Positions 46,319 to 56,999 of a stretch of DNA of 64,000 nucleotides are shown here, in pieces. The position numbers were made by a program, and so were the translations under genes. Below the pieces are notes generated by a model. That model worked only from the letters and a program-made list of their open reading frames with translations, did no database searches and was not told the DNA's origin. How positions within the stretch are numbered: position 1 is the stretch's first letter; every line of letters starts with the position of its first letter. The DNA comes from Bacillus sp. N1-1 (GTDB lineage: Bacteria; Bacillota; Bacilli; Bacillales; Guptibacillaceae), in contig NZ_CP046564.1 in NCBI RefSeq assembly GCF_009818105.1, positions 2,728,001-2,792,000 on the forward strand, read 5' to 3'.

Positions 46319-48883
46319 CTAAAGTCCGCACTTCAGCTGCGCACTACAATTATCACATGTATTACATCCACCGATTTCTTTTACTTGCCCTTTCCGACAA
46401 ACTGGACACGTATTTCCTACTTCAGACCCGATTGTTACATCAGTTGAACGAAGGTCAGTGATTGTATCAACAAGAACAACTTGTTTCTTTTCTTGCATAC
46501 CATCCTCAAATTCAAGCTGCTCAAATGAATTATCCTCAGCTTTAAGTGTTAGAACTTGAGAATCACGGCTACCATCTACATAAACGGTGCCTCCCTTAGC
46601 CCCGCCATTATAAAGACGCTCATAAACAGCTTCTACTTGCTTTACAGAATACCCTTTTGGCGCATTTACCGTTTTAGAGATCGAACTATCTACCCAGCGC
46701 TGAATGACACATTGCGTATCAGCATGATCTTCAGGCGCAAGTTCCATTGCGGAAACAAACCATTCTGGCAACTTCTCTGGATCTGCTTCTGGATTTCTCT
46801 CGTAGTATTCTGCAAGTATGTCTGCTTTCACTTCGATAAACTTACCGAGGCGACCACTGCGGTAATAAGAGAACGAGAAGTATGGCTCAAGGCCGGTAGA
46901 AACGCCAACCATCGTCCCTGTACTACCCGTAGGCGCTACAGTTAATAGGTGTGAATTACGAATACCATAATCCATAATGCTGTCTCGTAAATCATTCGGC
47001 ATTTGTTGCATATAGCCAGTGTTGACAAAAGCTTCACGTAACCTATTTGTTTCTTCTGCTGTTTCACCTTCAAGGAACGGGAAACTGCCTTTTTCCTTAG
47101 CTAAGTCAACTGAAGCACGATATGCCGTTGTAGCGATTGTTTCAAATATTTGATCAGTTAACTTATTTCCTTCTTCTGAGCCGTACACTGTTTCGCAATA
47201 GATCAATAAATCATGAAGGCCCATTACTCCTAGACCCACGCGGCGCTCGCCAAGAGCTTGTTTTTCGTTTTCTTTTAAGAAATAAGGCGTTGCATCAATT
47301 ACGTTATCTTGCATTCTTACGCCTACTTCGACAGTTTCTCTCAATTTTTCGAAATCAACTGTTTTCGTCTCTTTATTTGCCATTTCAGCAAGGTTTACAG
47401 CCGCAAGGTTACAAACTGAATAAGGCGCTAACGGTTGCTCTCCACAAGGATTCGTTGCTACCACTTTTTGTCCATAAGATGTAGCGTTTGTTTTTTCATT
47501 AGCATTATCAATAAAGAAGATTCCTGGTTCTGCCGAGTATGTTGCACAAATATTGATAAGATCCCATAGCTCTTTTGCCTGAACTTTACGATACGTTCTT
47601 ACAGGGAATCCTTGTTCTTTCCAATCACGAACATCACCTGATTCATGCCAGTTCTCATTGTAAAAACTCATTTGTTCTTTCGTATAGTTTTCTACATCAG
47701 GAAAGCGCAGTTCATACTCAGCATCATTTTCGACTGCATCCATGAAATCCTTCGTAAGACAAACAGAAATATTTGCCCCAGTTAAGAAATCTGGATTATG
47801 AACAGAATACGTACCACCAGTCGCTAATTTCTCCTGTGCGTCCTGCATCACCTTTTCTTCAAAACCGCCTGTACCAGGGATACTCCGATAATTTAAAATG
47901 CTTTGGTACATCGATCTTTCAGCATCAGAAAGAGGCGTGAATTTCAGTTTATCTTCTGCAAGCTTTTTAATTTGCTCGTCTTTTGTGTTTTCCACCAGAA
48001 AACGAAGAATACGTGGGTTTTGCATTTTTGAAATGATAAATTCAATAATATCAGGATGCCAATCTGCAAGCATGATCATCTGTGCCCCGCGGCGTGATCC
48101 GCCCTGCTCTACGAGATGTGTAAGCTTTGCAATATCATCAAGCCATGAAACGGATCCCGATGACTTTCCATTAACTCCTCTTGCAAGAGTGTTCCTCGGA
48201 CGAAGAGTTGATCCATTTGTTCCTACCCCGCCTCCGCGACTCATAATTTCCATTACCTGTTTGCGGTGCTCCGAAATGCCTTCTCTTGAATCTTGCGGAA
48301 ACGGCATAACATAACAATTGAAATAGGTTACTTCAGTATCAGCACCTGCGCCATAAAGCACTCGTCCTGCAGGGACAAAGTTCATTGATGAAAGTTCATT
48401 ATAGAAACGATCTTCCCAATATTTCTTTTCCCCATCCGTCTTCTCAACATCTGCTAAGCCCCGAGCGTTCCGTCGTGCAATTTGCTCATAGTAAACTTCA
48501 AGAGGCTTCTCAATAACGTCCAATGAACGTACAATTAAGCCAGACTCTCTCTCTTCTTCAGTATCCAGGACACCGACATAGTCTTCATGAACAGCAACTG
48601 TCGCTTTCTTTGAAGCTAGATCCAGTTTTTCAATATATCCAAGACCTCGTGCTGGGAACTTTGGATCTTCCTTAATCGTTAAGACGACAAAATCACCTTT
48701 TTGTAACGTCTTTTTTTCAGTATCTTTAAAGGCATAGCGATCCAGCATAACAAGACGACTTACACCCTTGTGACTAAGATGCATATCCTCTGTAATCGGA
48801 TGAACCTGCGCGAACATCTCAATATCTTTATTTAACTGTTCGATGTTAATGGACCTTCTTTTTTCATTGGTTTTTATTGTCAT
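46319..48883 (-). CDS. nrdJ: Adenosylcobalamin-dependent (class II) ribonucleotide reductase
   Basis: Makes deoxyribonucleotides using coenzyme B12 to generate the thiyl radical (854 aa). The catalytic barrel contains CYVMPFPQDSREGISE, SRGGGVGTNGSTLRP, NPCGEQPLAPYSVCNL (active-site Cys and Glu) and TVAPTGSTGTM. The C-terminus is a Cys-rich zinc ribbon and redox tail (CPVCRKG ... CDNCSAQLKCGL). The ATG at 48883 follows GGAGGGG; the frame is open further upstream. B. subtilis uses the iron/manganese NrdEF enzyme instead. Preceded by tandem NrdR boxes. Confidence 0.94.
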   Translation of the reverse strand: MTIKTNEKRRSINIEQLNKDIEMFAQVHPITEDMHLSHKGVSRLVMLDRYAFKDTEKKTLQKGDFVVLTIKEDPKFPARGLGYIEKLDLASKKATVAVHEDYVGVLDTEEERESGLIVRSLDVIEKPLEVYYEQIARRNARGLADVEKTDGEKKYWEDRFYNELSSMNFVPAGRVLYGAGADTEVTYFNCYVMPFPQDSREGISEHRKQVMEIMSRGGGVGTNGSTLRPRNTLARGVNGKSSGSVSWLDDIAKLTHLVEQGGSRRGAQMIMLADWHPDIIEFIISKMQNPRILRFLVENTKDEQIKKLAEDKLKFTPLSDAERSMYQSILNYRSIPGTGGFEEKVMQDAQEKLATGGTYSVHNPDFLTGANISVCLTKDFMDAVENDAEYELRFPDVENYTKEQMSFYNENWHESGDVRDWKEQGFPVRTYRKVQAKELWDLINICATYSAEPGIFFIDNANEKTNATSYGQKVVATNPCGEQPLAPYSVCNLAAVNLAEMANKETKTVDFEKLRETVEVGVRMQDNVIDATPYFLKENEKQALGERRVGLGVMGLHDLLIYCETVYGSEEGNKLTDQIFETIATTAYRASVDLAKEKGSFPFLEGETAEETNRLREAFVNTGYMQQMPNDLRDSIMDYGIRNSHLLTVAPTGSTGTMVGVSTGLEPYFSFSYYRSGRLGKFIEVKADILAEYYERNPEADPEKLPEWFVSAMELAPEDHADTQCVIQRWVDSSISKTVNAPKGYSVKQVEAVYERLYNGGAKGGTVYVDGSRDSQVLTLKAEDNSFEQLEFEDGMQEKKQVVLVDTITDLRSTDVTIGSEVGNTCPVCRKGQVKEIGGCNTCDNCSAQLKCGL

Positions 48884-48998
48884 ATAAACCCCTCCGTTTC
48901 GACATTTATACATATAAGAGCAACTCTAGATGTATGTAACTGTGATAAATCGTCTTGATTAATAGTAGCACATGTCCATCATGCAGACAATCATTTTC

Positions 48999-49046
48999 AA
49001 CCATATATAGTGTTCAGAATTCTTTACCCAATACTACATATAGTAA
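48999..49046 (-). promoter_or_regulatory. Tandem NrdR boxes upstream of nrdJ
   Basis: Two 16-bp sites resembling the NrdR consensus ACACwATATnTwGTGT: AACCATATATAGTGTT (48999-49014) and ATACTACATATAGTAA (49031-49046), 32 bp centre to centre, the usual three-turn spacing. TTGGGT and TATATA between and within them may form the promoter. NrdR would repress nrdJ when dATP is high. The rest of the 413-bp interval 48884-49296 shows no ORF and no recognisable cobalamin riboswitch. Confidence 0.75.
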
Positions 49047-49273
49047 AACGGCAGATGTTCGTTTGATTTGTCAACTTTCAAATTAAGTGAAAATACGAGA
49101 TTACACTCGATAAATCAAGATTGAATTACAAGAACAGAGAAAAAAGATGAATTTTGTCTATTGCACATTTATCCACACTCTGTCTTTTGATCTTAGCCTA
49201 TCTTTTAATAAAATGCGTTTAGTTTATTGCAACAAGAATAACTTTAGAACATTTGTTCCTCTATAGTCAATAG

Positions 49274-49297
49274 GAAAAAGCACCCATGGCAGGTGCT
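49274..49297 (-). terminator. Terminator of lipM
   Basis: AGCACC / GGTGCT stem with a short loop (49279-49297) followed by TTTTTCC on the minus strand; begins at the lipM stop codon. Confidence 0.75.
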
Positions 49298-50127
49298 CAT
49301 TTACTAAAGTTCCATTCGTTACTTGCATACTTCTCCATCGCTAAATGGTTCACGTAGGCTTCTTGTTCTTCTGATAGCTCAAATGGGACTAACTCAATGT
49401 TAAGTCCTTTTTGAAAGCCATCATAAAAGGCTTTAATCGCTTCTGAAATTGATATCGGTGTATGGCGAAGTGCATTAATAGCCACCGCTTTTTTTCTGAA
49501 TCCTCTTTGCATCCGTTCACGAATACGGTCATTTTTAAATTTAAAGCAATCAAACAATTTATCTTCATCAATATCTAGCAAAATAGACCCATGCTGGAGA
49601 ATGACACCTTTCTGGCGCGTTTGAGCACTCCCAGCCACTTTCCGTCCTTCTACAACAAGTTCATAATACGAGGGAGAATCAAAGCACACACCAGACCTCG
49701 GAGCCCTAAGTTCCTCTTTTTCTTCCTCAGTTTCAGGAACAGAAAAGTAAGCATTTAAACCAAGTTTTTGAAAACCAATCAATAGGCCTTCAGAAATAAC
49801 ACGGTACGCTTCCCTTACTGTAGTTGGCATATCAGGGTAATCTTCAGATACAATAACGCTGTATGTAACCTCTTTATCATGAAGAACAGCTCTTCCACCT
49901 GTCGGTCGTCTTACAAAGCCCAATCCATAGTTCTCTACGGCTTCCATATTTATATCTTTTTCAATACGTTGGAAGTAACCGATTGATAGGGTTGGAGGAT
50001 TCCACCCGTAAAATCGAATGACTGGAGGTATGCTCCCTTCACTGTGCCATTTCAATAACGCTTCATCTAGTGCCATGTTATATGCTGGAGAACGTTCTCC
50101 CGAATCAATAAATGCCCATTGCTTCAT
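49297..50127 (-). CDS. lipM: Octanoyltransferase LipM
   Basis: Transfers octanoate from acyl carrier protein to GcvH, first step of lipoate synthesis (276 aa). [35 protein letters not shown] and [20 protein letters not shown] mark the biotin/lipoate transferase fold; Cys148 in RSGVCFD is the acyl-carrying residue (Cys150 in B. subtilis). The ATG at 50127 has AAAGGAG eight bases upstream. Supports the lipoylated bkd and glycine cleavage enzymes. Confidence 0.94.
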   Translation of the reverse strand: MKQWAFIDSGERSPAYNMALDEALLKWHSEGSIPPVIRFYGWNPPTLSIGYFQRIEKDINMEAVENYGLGFVRRPTGGRAVLHDKEVTYSVIVSEDYPDMPTTVREAYRVISEGLLIGFQKLGLNAYFSVPETEEEKEELRAPRSGVCFDSPSYYELVVEGRKVAGSAQTRQKGVILQHGSILLDIDEDKLFDCFKFKNDRIRERMQRGFRKKAVAINALRHTPISISEAIKAFYDGFQKGLNIELVPFELSEEQEAYVNHLAMEKYASNEWNFSK

Positions 50128-50384
50128 TATCGGTACTCCTTTATCACAGTTAGTTTCTAACACCTCTCCTATTCTAGCAGAGGTGAAAATGGATGACCAA
50201 TGAACACTCTCTTATTTTACAAAAGAAAAATCGATACGTGACGGGCATTATTTCTAACCATGTTTCTTTTTAAACGAAAATAAAAGCCTAATAACCTCAG
50301 GACTACCTATAGGAACTAGAAAATAATATTTCGCATTTAACTCGGTAACCTGCAGATGAATTTTTTATTTATTCTTTTTTTCTT

Positions 50385-50413
50385 TTGCGGAAAGGGGAAA
50401 AGACGTGTAAACT
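50385..50413 (+). promoter_or_regulatory. Candidate promoter of yqhL
   Basis: TTGCGG, 17 bp, TAAACT on the plus strand, about 40 bp upstream of the yqhL start. The remainder of the 50128-50453 interval shows no ORF. Confidence 0.4.
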
Positions 50414-50453
50414 TAAGGTTGTCGATTTTACTTGAAAGGGTGTAACAAAGTAT

Positions 50454-50825
50454 ATGGAATGGATTATCGCATTACTCGTCGCGATCATTGTGTATGTTGT
50501 CATTACTCGCTACATACAGAAAAGGAATTTGAAAACGTTAACGGAGGAAGAATTCCGAGCGGGCTATCGTAAAGCCCAATTGATTGATGTTCGTGAACCA
50601 AACGAATTTGATAACGGCCATATTCTCGGCGCAAGAAATATTCCTGTTAGTCAACTAAAAATGCGTATTAAAGAAATTCGCAAAGACCAGCCAGTCTATA
50701 TGTATGATTACAATGGAATTATTGTAGCTCGTGCTGCTAGCATCCTTAGAAAACAAGGGATTAAGGACCTTTATCAGTTAAAAGGCGGCTTCAAAAAATG
50801 GGGCGGAAAAGTAAAGAAGAAGTAA
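50454..50825 (+). CDS. yqhL: Rhodanese-like membrane-anchored protein YqhL, no catalytic Cys
   Basis: One N-terminal membrane helix (WIIALLVAIIVYVVITRYI) and a rhodanese fold (123 aa): LIDVREPNEFDNGHILGARNIP and DLYQLKGGFKKWGGK are well conserved. At the active-site loop, where rhodaneses have CxxG, the sequence is VYMYDYNGIIVARAA; the protein contains no cysteine at all. It may bind a partner rather than transfer sulfur. Position next to lipM and gcv matches B. subtilis yqhL. Confidence 0.88.
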   Translation: MEWIIALLVAIIVYVVITRYIQKRNLKTLTEEEFRAGYRKAQLIDVREPNEFDNGHILGARNIPVSQLKMRIKEIRKDQPVYMYDYNGIIVARAASILRKQGIKDLYQLKGGFKKWGGKVKKK

Positions 50826-50826
50826 A

Positions 50827-50853
50827 AAGCAGCTGCATAGCAGCTGCTTTTTT
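50827..50853. terminator. Bidirectional terminator between yqhL and gcvPB
   Basis: Perfect 10-bp stem AAGCAGCTGC / GCAGCTGCTT with a 3-nt loop; TTTT on the plus side and TTT on the minus side. Confidence 0.87.
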
Positions 50854-50894
50854 ATTTCCGAAAAGTATTTAATTACGCTGATACGAAAGGTAGG

Positions 50895-52352
50895 TTACGC
50901 TTTTTGGTATCGTAATATTGGTTTTCTAGCAGCGGTCGTTTCATCCAGTCGACCAATGACAGTTGTATGAGGAGCTTCCTGAACAATTTCAGGGTTATCT
51001 TCTGCTTCTTTAGCAATCTGAAGCAGTACATCACAGAATTCATCAAGCGTTTCTTTTGATTCAGTTTCTGTAGGTTCAATCATCATACACTCTTCGACAT
51101 TAATAGGGAAATAAATCGTAGGTGGATGATACCCAAAATCAAGCAAACGCTTGGCCATATCTAACGTTCGAACACCCAGTTTCTTTTGTTTCTTACCAGA
51201 AATAACGAATTCGTGTTTACAGTGCTGTTCATACGGGAGCACAAAAGCATCTTGAAGACGTCTCATCATATAGTTTGCGTTCAAAACCGCGTTTTCAGAT
51301 ACTTGCTTTAGTCCTTCTGGCCCCATCGTACGAATATACGTATAAGCACGGACGTTAATACCAAAGTTTCCATAATAAGGTTTCACTCGACCAATTGATT
51401 GAGGACGATCATAGTCAAAACGATACACATCATTTTCTTTTACAAGAACTGGTTTCGGAAGGTATGGGATTAAATCTGATTTAACGCCCACAGGTCCTGA
51501 ACCAGGTCCTCCTCCACCGTGTGGTCCAGTAAAGGTTTTGTGTAGATTTAAATGCACTACATCAAAGCCCATATCCCCCGGTCGAGCTGCCCCCATAATG
51601 GCATTCATATTCGCACCGTCATAATAGAGTTTTCCACCGGCATCATGAATAATTGTCGCCATCTCGGTAATTTGCTCTTCAAATAAACCAAGTGTATTCG
51701 GGTTTGTAAGCATAAGTGCTGCCGTGTCATGAGTTACAACACGCTTTAGATCTTCAAGATCAACTAACCCTTTTTCATTTGACTTAACGGTCACTGCCTC
51801 AAAACCAGCAACCGTGGCAGAGGCGGGATTTGTACCATGGGCAGAGTCTGGGACAATGACTTTTGTACGATTAAAATCCCCGTTTGCTTCATGATAGGCA
51901 CGAATCATCATTAATCCTGTCCACTCGCCGTGAGCACCTGCAGCTGGTTGCAGGGTTACTTCATCCATACCTGTTACAGCGACAAGGTTTTCCTGAAGAT
52001 TGTACATCATTTCTAGCGCACCCTGAACCGTCTCCTCTTCTTGAAGCGGATGGACAAAAGCAAAACCAGGATACCTTGCCACATCTTCGTTAATTTTTGG
52101 ATTATACTTCATCGTACATGAACCAAGCGGATAAAACCCAGAATCCACCCCGTGATTACGTTTCGATAAGGCTGTATAGTGACGCATTAGCTGCAGCTCC
52201 GACACTTCTGGTAGCTCCGGTTCAGTTTTGCGATTAAATTCCTCCGGTAACCATTCATCTAAATCAATGTCAGGAACATCAAGTTCAGGAAGACTGTATG
52301 AAATACGCTCCGGTTCACTTAGCTCAAATATTAACGCCTGGTCTTTACTCAT
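50895..52352 (-). CDS. gcvPB: Glycine dehydrogenase (decarboxylating) subunit 2
   Basis: PLP-binding half of the split P-protein (485 aa) that decarboxylates glycine and loads the aminomethyl group on lipoylated GcvH. PLP lysine is Lys272 in [33 protein letters not shown] and [14 protein letters not shown] are conserved. Overlaps gcvPA by 4 bp. gcvH is not in the window, as usual in Bacillus. Confidence 0.96.
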   Translation of the reverse strand: MSKDQALIFELSEPERISYSLPELDVPDIDLDEWLPEEFNRKTEPELPEVSELQLMRHYTALSKRNHGVDSGFYPLGSCTMKYNPKINEDVARYPGFAFVHPLQEEETVQGALEMMYNLQENLVAVTGMDEVTLQPAAGAHGEWTGLMMIRAYHEANGDFNRTKVIVPDSAHGTNPASATVAGFEAVTVKSNEKGLVDLEDLKRVVTHDTAALMLTNPNTLGLFEEQITEMATIIHDAGGKLYYDGANMNAIMGAARPGDMGFDVVHLNLHKTFTGPHGGGGPGSGPVGVKSDLIPYLPKPVLVKENDVYRFDYDRPQSIGRVKPYYGNFGINVRAYTYIRTMGPEGLKQVSENAVLNANYMMRRLQDAFVLPYEQHCKHEFVISGKKQKKLGVRTLDMAKRLLDFGYHPPTIYFPINVEECMMIEPTETESKETLDEFCDVLLQIAKEAEDNPEIVQEAPHTTVIGRLDETTAARKPILRYQKA

Positions 52353-53692
52353 TTTGCTCCCCCCACTTCTTCTACAAACATATCAATTTCCGCTTTTGTA
52401 CGATTTTCTGTTACTGCGACAAGCATGTGATTGTTAAGTTCAGGATAATCGCGACCAAGATCATACCCGCCGATGATTCCTTTGGTTAATAACTTGCGAT
52501 TCAATTCCTTGATTGGACCGTCAACCTTAATAACAAATTCATTAAAATAGACGCCATTAAACACAGTCTCTACACCTGCTTCTTCAAGACGTGCTTTCGC
52601 ATAATGAGCTTTTTTTATATTTTGCTCTGCCATTTTGCGTACGCCTTTCTTTCCGAGCGCGCTCATAGCAACTGAGGAAGCTAGCGCATTTAGTGCCTGG
52701 TTTGAACATATATTGGACGTCGCTTTATCCCTGCGAATATGCTGTTCTCTTGCTTGTAACGTAAGTACAAAACCACGCTGTCCATTATCATCAGTTGTTT
52801 GTCCAATCAAACGTCCTGGAACTTTCCGCATTAGTTTTTTCGTCACTGCGAAATATCCGCAGTGAGGTCCACCAAATTGAGCAGGAATACCAAACGGCTG
52901 ACAATCTCCCACAACAATATCCGCACCCATCTCACCAGGTGGCGTTAAGCGCCCAAGCGCCAGTGGGTTACTTGAAACGACAAACATTGCTTTTTGCTCA
53001 TGTACTAGCTTTTCAATATCTGGCAATGGTTCAAGTTGCCCGAAAAAGTTCGGATACTGAACCATCACACACGCAGTATGTTCGTCAATTTCTTGCTTCA
53101 ACTTATCTAAGTTTGTAACTCCATTGCTCGAATCGACTTCAACCACGGATAAGCGTTGCCCTCTAGCATAAGTATCAATTACGGCACGCGCTTCTGGGTG
53201 GACCGTTTTAGATACGATGATTTTTTTCTTTTTTGTTTGTCCTGCACTTAGCAGACCCGCTTCAGCTAGAGCCGTAGGACCATCGTACATTGAGGAATTC
53301 GCTACTTCCATTCCTGTTAATTCACTAATCATCGTTTGAAACTCAAAAATAGCTTGCAATTCCCCTTGAGAAATTTCAGGTTGGTACGGCGTGTAGGCTG
53401 TATAAAACTCAGAGCGACGAATAACGTGATCTACGACAGAAGGAATGGCATGATCATAAACGCCTGCACCGAGGAAAGACGCATTTTCGAGAGTATTCGC
53501 ATTTTGGGATGATAGCTTTGTCATGTAACGAATCAATTCCGGTTCAAAAAGCTGCTTTTCCACCTTAAGTTCGCCTTTAAAACGAATGGCTTCTGGAATA
53601 TCCTCAAAAAGATCTTGAACAGAGTCCACCCCAATTGTTTCAAGCATTTCTTTCCTGTCCTGGTCAGTCGTTGGCAAATAGCGATGTTTCAT
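52349..53692 (-). CDS. gcvPA: Glycine dehydrogenase (decarboxylating) subunit 1
   Basis: N-terminal half of the split P-protein (447 aa), forming an alpha2beta2 enzyme with Gcv[46 protein letters not shown] (in parts) and AGGCGC-free PLP-fold motifs such as [11 protein letters not shown] and [13 protein letters not shown] identify it; the PLP Lys is in the partner. GAGGAAATGAACAT precedes the ATG. Confidence 0.95.
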   Translation of the reverse strand: MKHRYLPTTDQDRKEMLETIGVDSVQDLFEDIPEAIRFKGELKVEKQLFEPELIRYMTKLSSQNANTLENASFLGAGVYDHAIPSVVDHVIRRSEFYTAYTPYQPEISQGELQAIFEFQTMISELTGMEVANSSMYDGPTALAEAGLLSAGQTKKKKIIVSKTVHPEARAVIDTYARGQRLSVVEVDSSNGVTNLDKLKQEIDEHTACVMVQYPNFFGQLEPLPDIEKLVHEQKAMFVVSSNPLALGRLTPPGEMGADIVVGDCQPFGIPAQFGGPHCGYFAVTKKLMRKVPGRLIGQTTDDNGQRGFVLTLQAREQHIRRDKATSNICSNQALNALASSVAMSALGKKGVRKMAEQNIKKAHYAKARLEEAGVETVFNGVYFNEFVIKVDGPIKELNRKLLTKGIIGGYDLGRDYPELNNHMLVAVTENRTKAEIDMFVEEVGGAK

Positions 53693-53718
53693 ATGTTCAT
53701 TTCCTCCTCAGTATCCGT

Positions 53719-54819
53719 TTATTTCTGACGTTTATAGAATGGTGATGGAATAACTTTTGCTTGTACACGCTTATTGCGAATTTCCACATCTAGCTCAGTA
53801 TCCATTTCTGTATACTCTTTCTTAATTAGCGCAAGACCTACGTTCTTTTTTAAAGTTGGCGACTGTGTACCTGTTGTCACTTCTCCAATCAGTTGTTCCC
53901 CTTTATAAACAGGGTAGTTCGTACGAGGAATACCCCTCCCAATCATTTCAATACCAACCAATTTTCGCTCCAAGCCTTTTTCACGCTGACGAAGGAGAGC
54001 TGATTTACCAATAAAATCAGCCTCTTTACTAGTTTTAACAGCAAAACCGATTCCCGCTTCAAGCGGAGAGATATCTTTAGTTAGCTCCTGTCCATAAAGA
54101 GCCAGCTTAGCTTCAAATCTGAGAGTATCACGAGCTCCCAGGCCGCAAGGTAAAATATTTTCAGGTTCACCTGCAGATAAAATTGCTTTCCAGAGAGCAG
54201 GAGCATCTTCTGAAGCGGTATATAGTTCAAATCCATCTTCACCTGTATAACCAGTTCGAGAAACTAACGTTTTAATATCCGCAATCATAATATCAGCTTG
54301 AAATTTAAAGAAACCAATCGATGAAAGATCTGTATTTGTTAGACGTTGCAAAATGACCTCCGCTTTTGGACCTTGAATCGCTAGTTGAGCCATCTCATTC
54401 GATATATTGTTAAGGGATACACCTTCAATGATGTGTTCCTCAAGCCAGTCAAAATCCTTAACGGTATTCGCTGCATTTACGACTAATAAGTAATGTTCCT
54501 CCGAGTATTTGTAAACGAGAAGGTCGTCTACCGTACCACCATCCTCATAGCACATCGCAGTATACTGGGCTCCATTCACTTTCAGTGTGCTAACATCATT
54601 TGTCATCATCTTCTGAAGGTAATCAAGGGCTTTTTTACCTTTCACGTCAATTTCTCCCATATGAGAAACATCAAATAAACCAGCTCTTGTTCTCACAGCT
54701 TCATGCTCTTCCTTAATACTAGAAAATTGAACAGGAAGCGCCCATCCACCAAAATCAATCGTTTTAGCACCCATTGACTTATACGTTTCAAATAACGGGG
54801 TTTTCAATAACTCACTCAT
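53719..54819 (-). CDS. gcvT: Glycine cleavage system T protein (aminomethyltransferase)
   Basis: Transfers the methylene from GcvH to tetrahydrofolate, releasing ammonia (366 aa). [40 protein letters not shown] with the folate-site Asp, and [11 protein letters not shown] are diagnostic. First gene of gcvT-gcvPA-gcvPB, directly after the glycine riboswitch. TATAGGAGGGAATAGA precedes the ATG. Confidence 0.96.
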   Translation of the reverse strand: MSELLKTPLFETYKSMGAKTIDFGGWALPVQFSSIKEEHEAVRTRAGLFDVSHMGEIDVKGKKALDYLQKMMTNDVSTLKVNGAQYTAMCYEDGGTVDDLLVYKYSEEHYLLVVNAANTVKDFDWLEEHIIEGVSLNNISNEMAQLAIQGPKAEVILQRLTNTDLSSIGFFKFQADIMIADIKTLVSRTGYTGEDGFELYTASEDAPALWKAILSAGEPENILPCGLGARDTLRFEAKLALYGQELTKDISPLEAGIGFAVKTSKEADFIGKSALLRQREKGLERKLVGIEMIGRGIPRTNYPVYKGEQLIGEVTTGTQSPTLKKNVGLALIKKEYTEMDTELDVEIRNKRVQAKVIPSPFYKRQK

Positions 54820-54902
54820 TCTATTCCCTCCTATAACATCGAAATCAAAATCGTTTCATTTAATCCTAACCAACTATGCAAACCAAACCATGTCCAGCCA
54901 TT

Positions 54903-54950
54903 AAAAAAGGACAGAGAAAACCCGCTGTCACTAGCGCGTTTTCTCTGTCC
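54903..54950 (-). terminator. Riboswitch-controlled terminator of the gcv operon
   Basis: A 13-bp stem GGACAGAGAAAAC / GTTTTCTCTGTCC and six T on the minus strand. GGACAGAG is also the 3' strand of aptamer 2 P1 (pairing with CCTCTGG), so glycine binding would block this hairpin. Confidence 0.88.
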
Positions 54951-55125
54951 TTTTGACCTGAAAGTTTCTCCTCGCATCAGAGTGCGAGGATTACATCTTT
55001 GGCGGCTTAAAGAAGCTCTCTCCAGAGGTGCGTCTAACAAGAGTCTTTTTGCCTGAGAGATTCACAAATTTGCTTGCTCCTTCGGCGCTGCATCTAGCAG
55101 TCTCTCCTCTTGCCTTCATTCGCTT
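54905..55125 (-). promoter_or_regulatory. Tandem glycine riboswitch
   Basis: Minus-strand leader of gcvT. Aptamer 1 (about 55113-55040) contains GCGCCGAAGGAGCAAGC and AATCTCTCAGGCAAAAAGA; the linker CTCTTGTTAGACGCA leads to aptamer 2 (about 55028-54943) with CTCTGGAGAGAGC, GCCGCCAAAG and AAACTTTCAGGTCAAAAGGA. Order and spacing match the B. subtilis gcvT leader, an ON switch acting through the terminator. Aptamer 2 has the less common CCGCCAAAG core. The rest of the interval 54820-55328 shows no gene. Confidence 0.95.
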
Positions 55126-55328
55126 ATTTTCAGTTTTAAGGTATTGGATTGTACGGATTGATTCATACTATTAATGCTTTCGATTTCAATCCTACCACTA
55201 CCATAGGAGCGTTGGCAACAATCTTTTTAATAATGGAAGTATTTTAACTACTACATTAAACACGAACATTACTATACATGAAACATATATCATTCGTAAA
55301 TAATGATTTAAAAGAAAGGGTTTTCATT

Positions 55329-56999
55329 TTGAGAACTGAATTACAATTCGATCAAGAGTGGACAAACAACTTTCTCAAACAAATTGAAGAAGATGGACCA
55401 TGGGCTAATTGGGAGCTTTTTAAACTGGCTATCGAAGCTGAACAACACCGAGCAATCCCATCCTTTAAAGGATTACAGGCTCCTACATACCTTCCTGACT
55501 TAACACCACACCCTTATCAACTCGAAGCTGCACGGCGAGTCGTTGAGGAGATGAACGGAAAGGCTATTCTAGCAGATGAGGTTGGTCTCGGAAAGACAAT
55601 CGAAGCTGGTCTTATTATTAAAGAATATATGATTCGTGGGTTAGTAAAAAAAGTTCTTATTCTTGTCCCAGCCTCGTTAGTGTCTCAATGGGCTATCGAG
55701 CTTAACACAAAATTTTATATACCTGCTGTCGTTCAACGAAAAAGCTATGTTTGGGATCAGTGTGATGTCGTCGTTTCCTCGATTGATACAGCAAAACGTG
55801 AGCCCCATCGGTCAATTGTTTATGAGCAACATTATGATATGGTTATCATCGATGAAGCACATCGTTTAAAAAACAACCGAACAAAAAACTATGAATTTGT
55901 CCAACATTTGCCTAAGAAGTTCTGCCTTCTATTAACAGCTACTCCCGTTCAAAACCGTCTTGATGAAGTTTTTAACCTAGTATCATTACTAAAACCAGGT
56001 CATCTCGGCAGCTTTGAGAATTTCGAAAAGGATTACAAAGGAAAAGAAAAAAATGCTGAAGACGAAGAAAGACTTCGCACACTTATACAAAAAGTAATGG
56101 TAAGGAATCGCCGTGAGGATACTGGTATGGATTGGCCTGAACGCATTGTGAAAACTGTACCGATTACTTTCTCACCTGAAGAAGAAGATCTTTATCGTTC
56201 AGTTGAAGCATTGAAAAAGGAACCGATTTCAACCCGTAGTCAATTTTCGATTATTACCTTATTAAGAGAAATTTGCTCAAGTCGTGAAGCCGCCTATATG
56301 ACGTTAAAAAAAATGCTTGAGAAAGATTCTCTTGATGAAGTCACACAAACCTTCATCCACTCCTTAATTAAAAAAATTGAAGGTGTTCCAACAAATTCAA
56401 AAGCACAAAAAGCCCTTGAACTAATTCAATCAATTGAAGGAAAAGTCATTATCTTCACGGAATATCGGGCGACACAGCTATATTTACAATGGTTTTTAAA
56501 GGAGCACGGTATCACTTCCGTTCCTTTTCGAGGTGGATTTAAACGCGGAAAGAAAGATTGGATGAGAGAGTTATTTAAAAATCACGCTAAAGTTCTTATT
56601 GCAACAGAAGCTGGCGGAGAAGGGATTAACCTTCAATTTTGTCAGCACGTCATTAACTATGATCTTCCATGGAATCCTATGAGGATTGAGCAACGCATCG
56701 GCCGCATTCATCGACTTGGTCAAGAAGGCGATGTTCACATTTATAATTTTGCAACAAAACATACGGTTGAAGAACATATTCTCACCCTGTTATACGAGAA
56801 GATCCAGCTGTTTGAAAGTGTCATAGGTCAACTAGATGAAATCTTAACTCGCCTCGGGATGCGTGATATCGAAAAACATATTTCTGACATTCTACTTCAT
56901 TCCGAAAGTGAAGGGGAAATAAAAATTAAGATGGATAATATTAAAGAACTAATCAATTATCAAAAGGAGGATTCAGATGCATCAAGAAAATATTCATAA
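55329..56999 (+). CDS. yqhH: SNF2-family helicase YqhH
   Basis: Superfamily 2 ATPase (556 aa) of the RapA/SNF2 type. Walker A DEVGLGKTIEAGL, DEAH box (MVIIDEAHRLKN), LLTATPVQNRLDEVFNL, and the C-terminal motor with TEAGGEGINLQF and RIEQRIGRIHRLGQ. The TTG at 55329 has GAAAGGG about nine bases upstream and gives the B. subtilis length; an ATG at 55278 lacks a ribosome site. Divergent from gcvT and followed by yqhG. Role unknown; RNA polymerase recycling as for RapA is one possibility. Confidence 0.9.
   Translation: MRTELQFDQEWTNNFLKQIEEDGPWANWELFKLAIEAEQHRAIPSFKGLQAPTYLPDLTPHPYQLEAARRVVEEMNGKAILADEVGLGKTIEAGLIIKEYMIRGLVKKVLILVPASLVSQWAIELNTKFYIPAVVQRKSYVWDQCDVVVSSIDTAKREPHRSIVYEQHYDMVIIDEAHRLKNNRTKNYEFVQHLPKKFCLLLTATPVQNRLDEVFNLVSLLKPGHLGSFENFEKDYKGKEKNAEDEERLRTLIQKVMVRNRREDTGMDWPERIVKTVPITFSPEEEDLYRSVEALKKEPISTRSQFSIITLLREICSSREAAYMTLKKMLEKDSLDEVTQTFIHSLIKKIEGVPTNSKAQKALELIQSIEGKVIIFTEYRATQLYLQWFLKEHGITSVPFRGGFKRGKKDWMRELFKNHAKVLIATEAGGEGINLQFCQHVINYDLPWNPMRIEQRIGRIHRLGQEGDVHIYNFATKHTVEEHILTLLYEKIQLFESVIGQLDEILTRLGMRDIEKHISDILLHSESEGEIKIKMDNIKELINYQKEDSDASRKYS

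Noticed and set aside
46556..48314. Several long plus-strand open frames opposite nrdJ
   Set aside because: Antisense shadows of a well-conserved gene, without ribosome sites or family features.
48884..49296. Cobalamin riboswitch upstream of nrdJ
   Set aside because: The B12-box sequence GCCACTG is not present on the minus strand and no large leader fold was evident.
54831..55040. Minus-strand open frame of 69 codons upstream of gcvT
   Set aside because: It lies wholly within the glycine riboswitch and its terminator.
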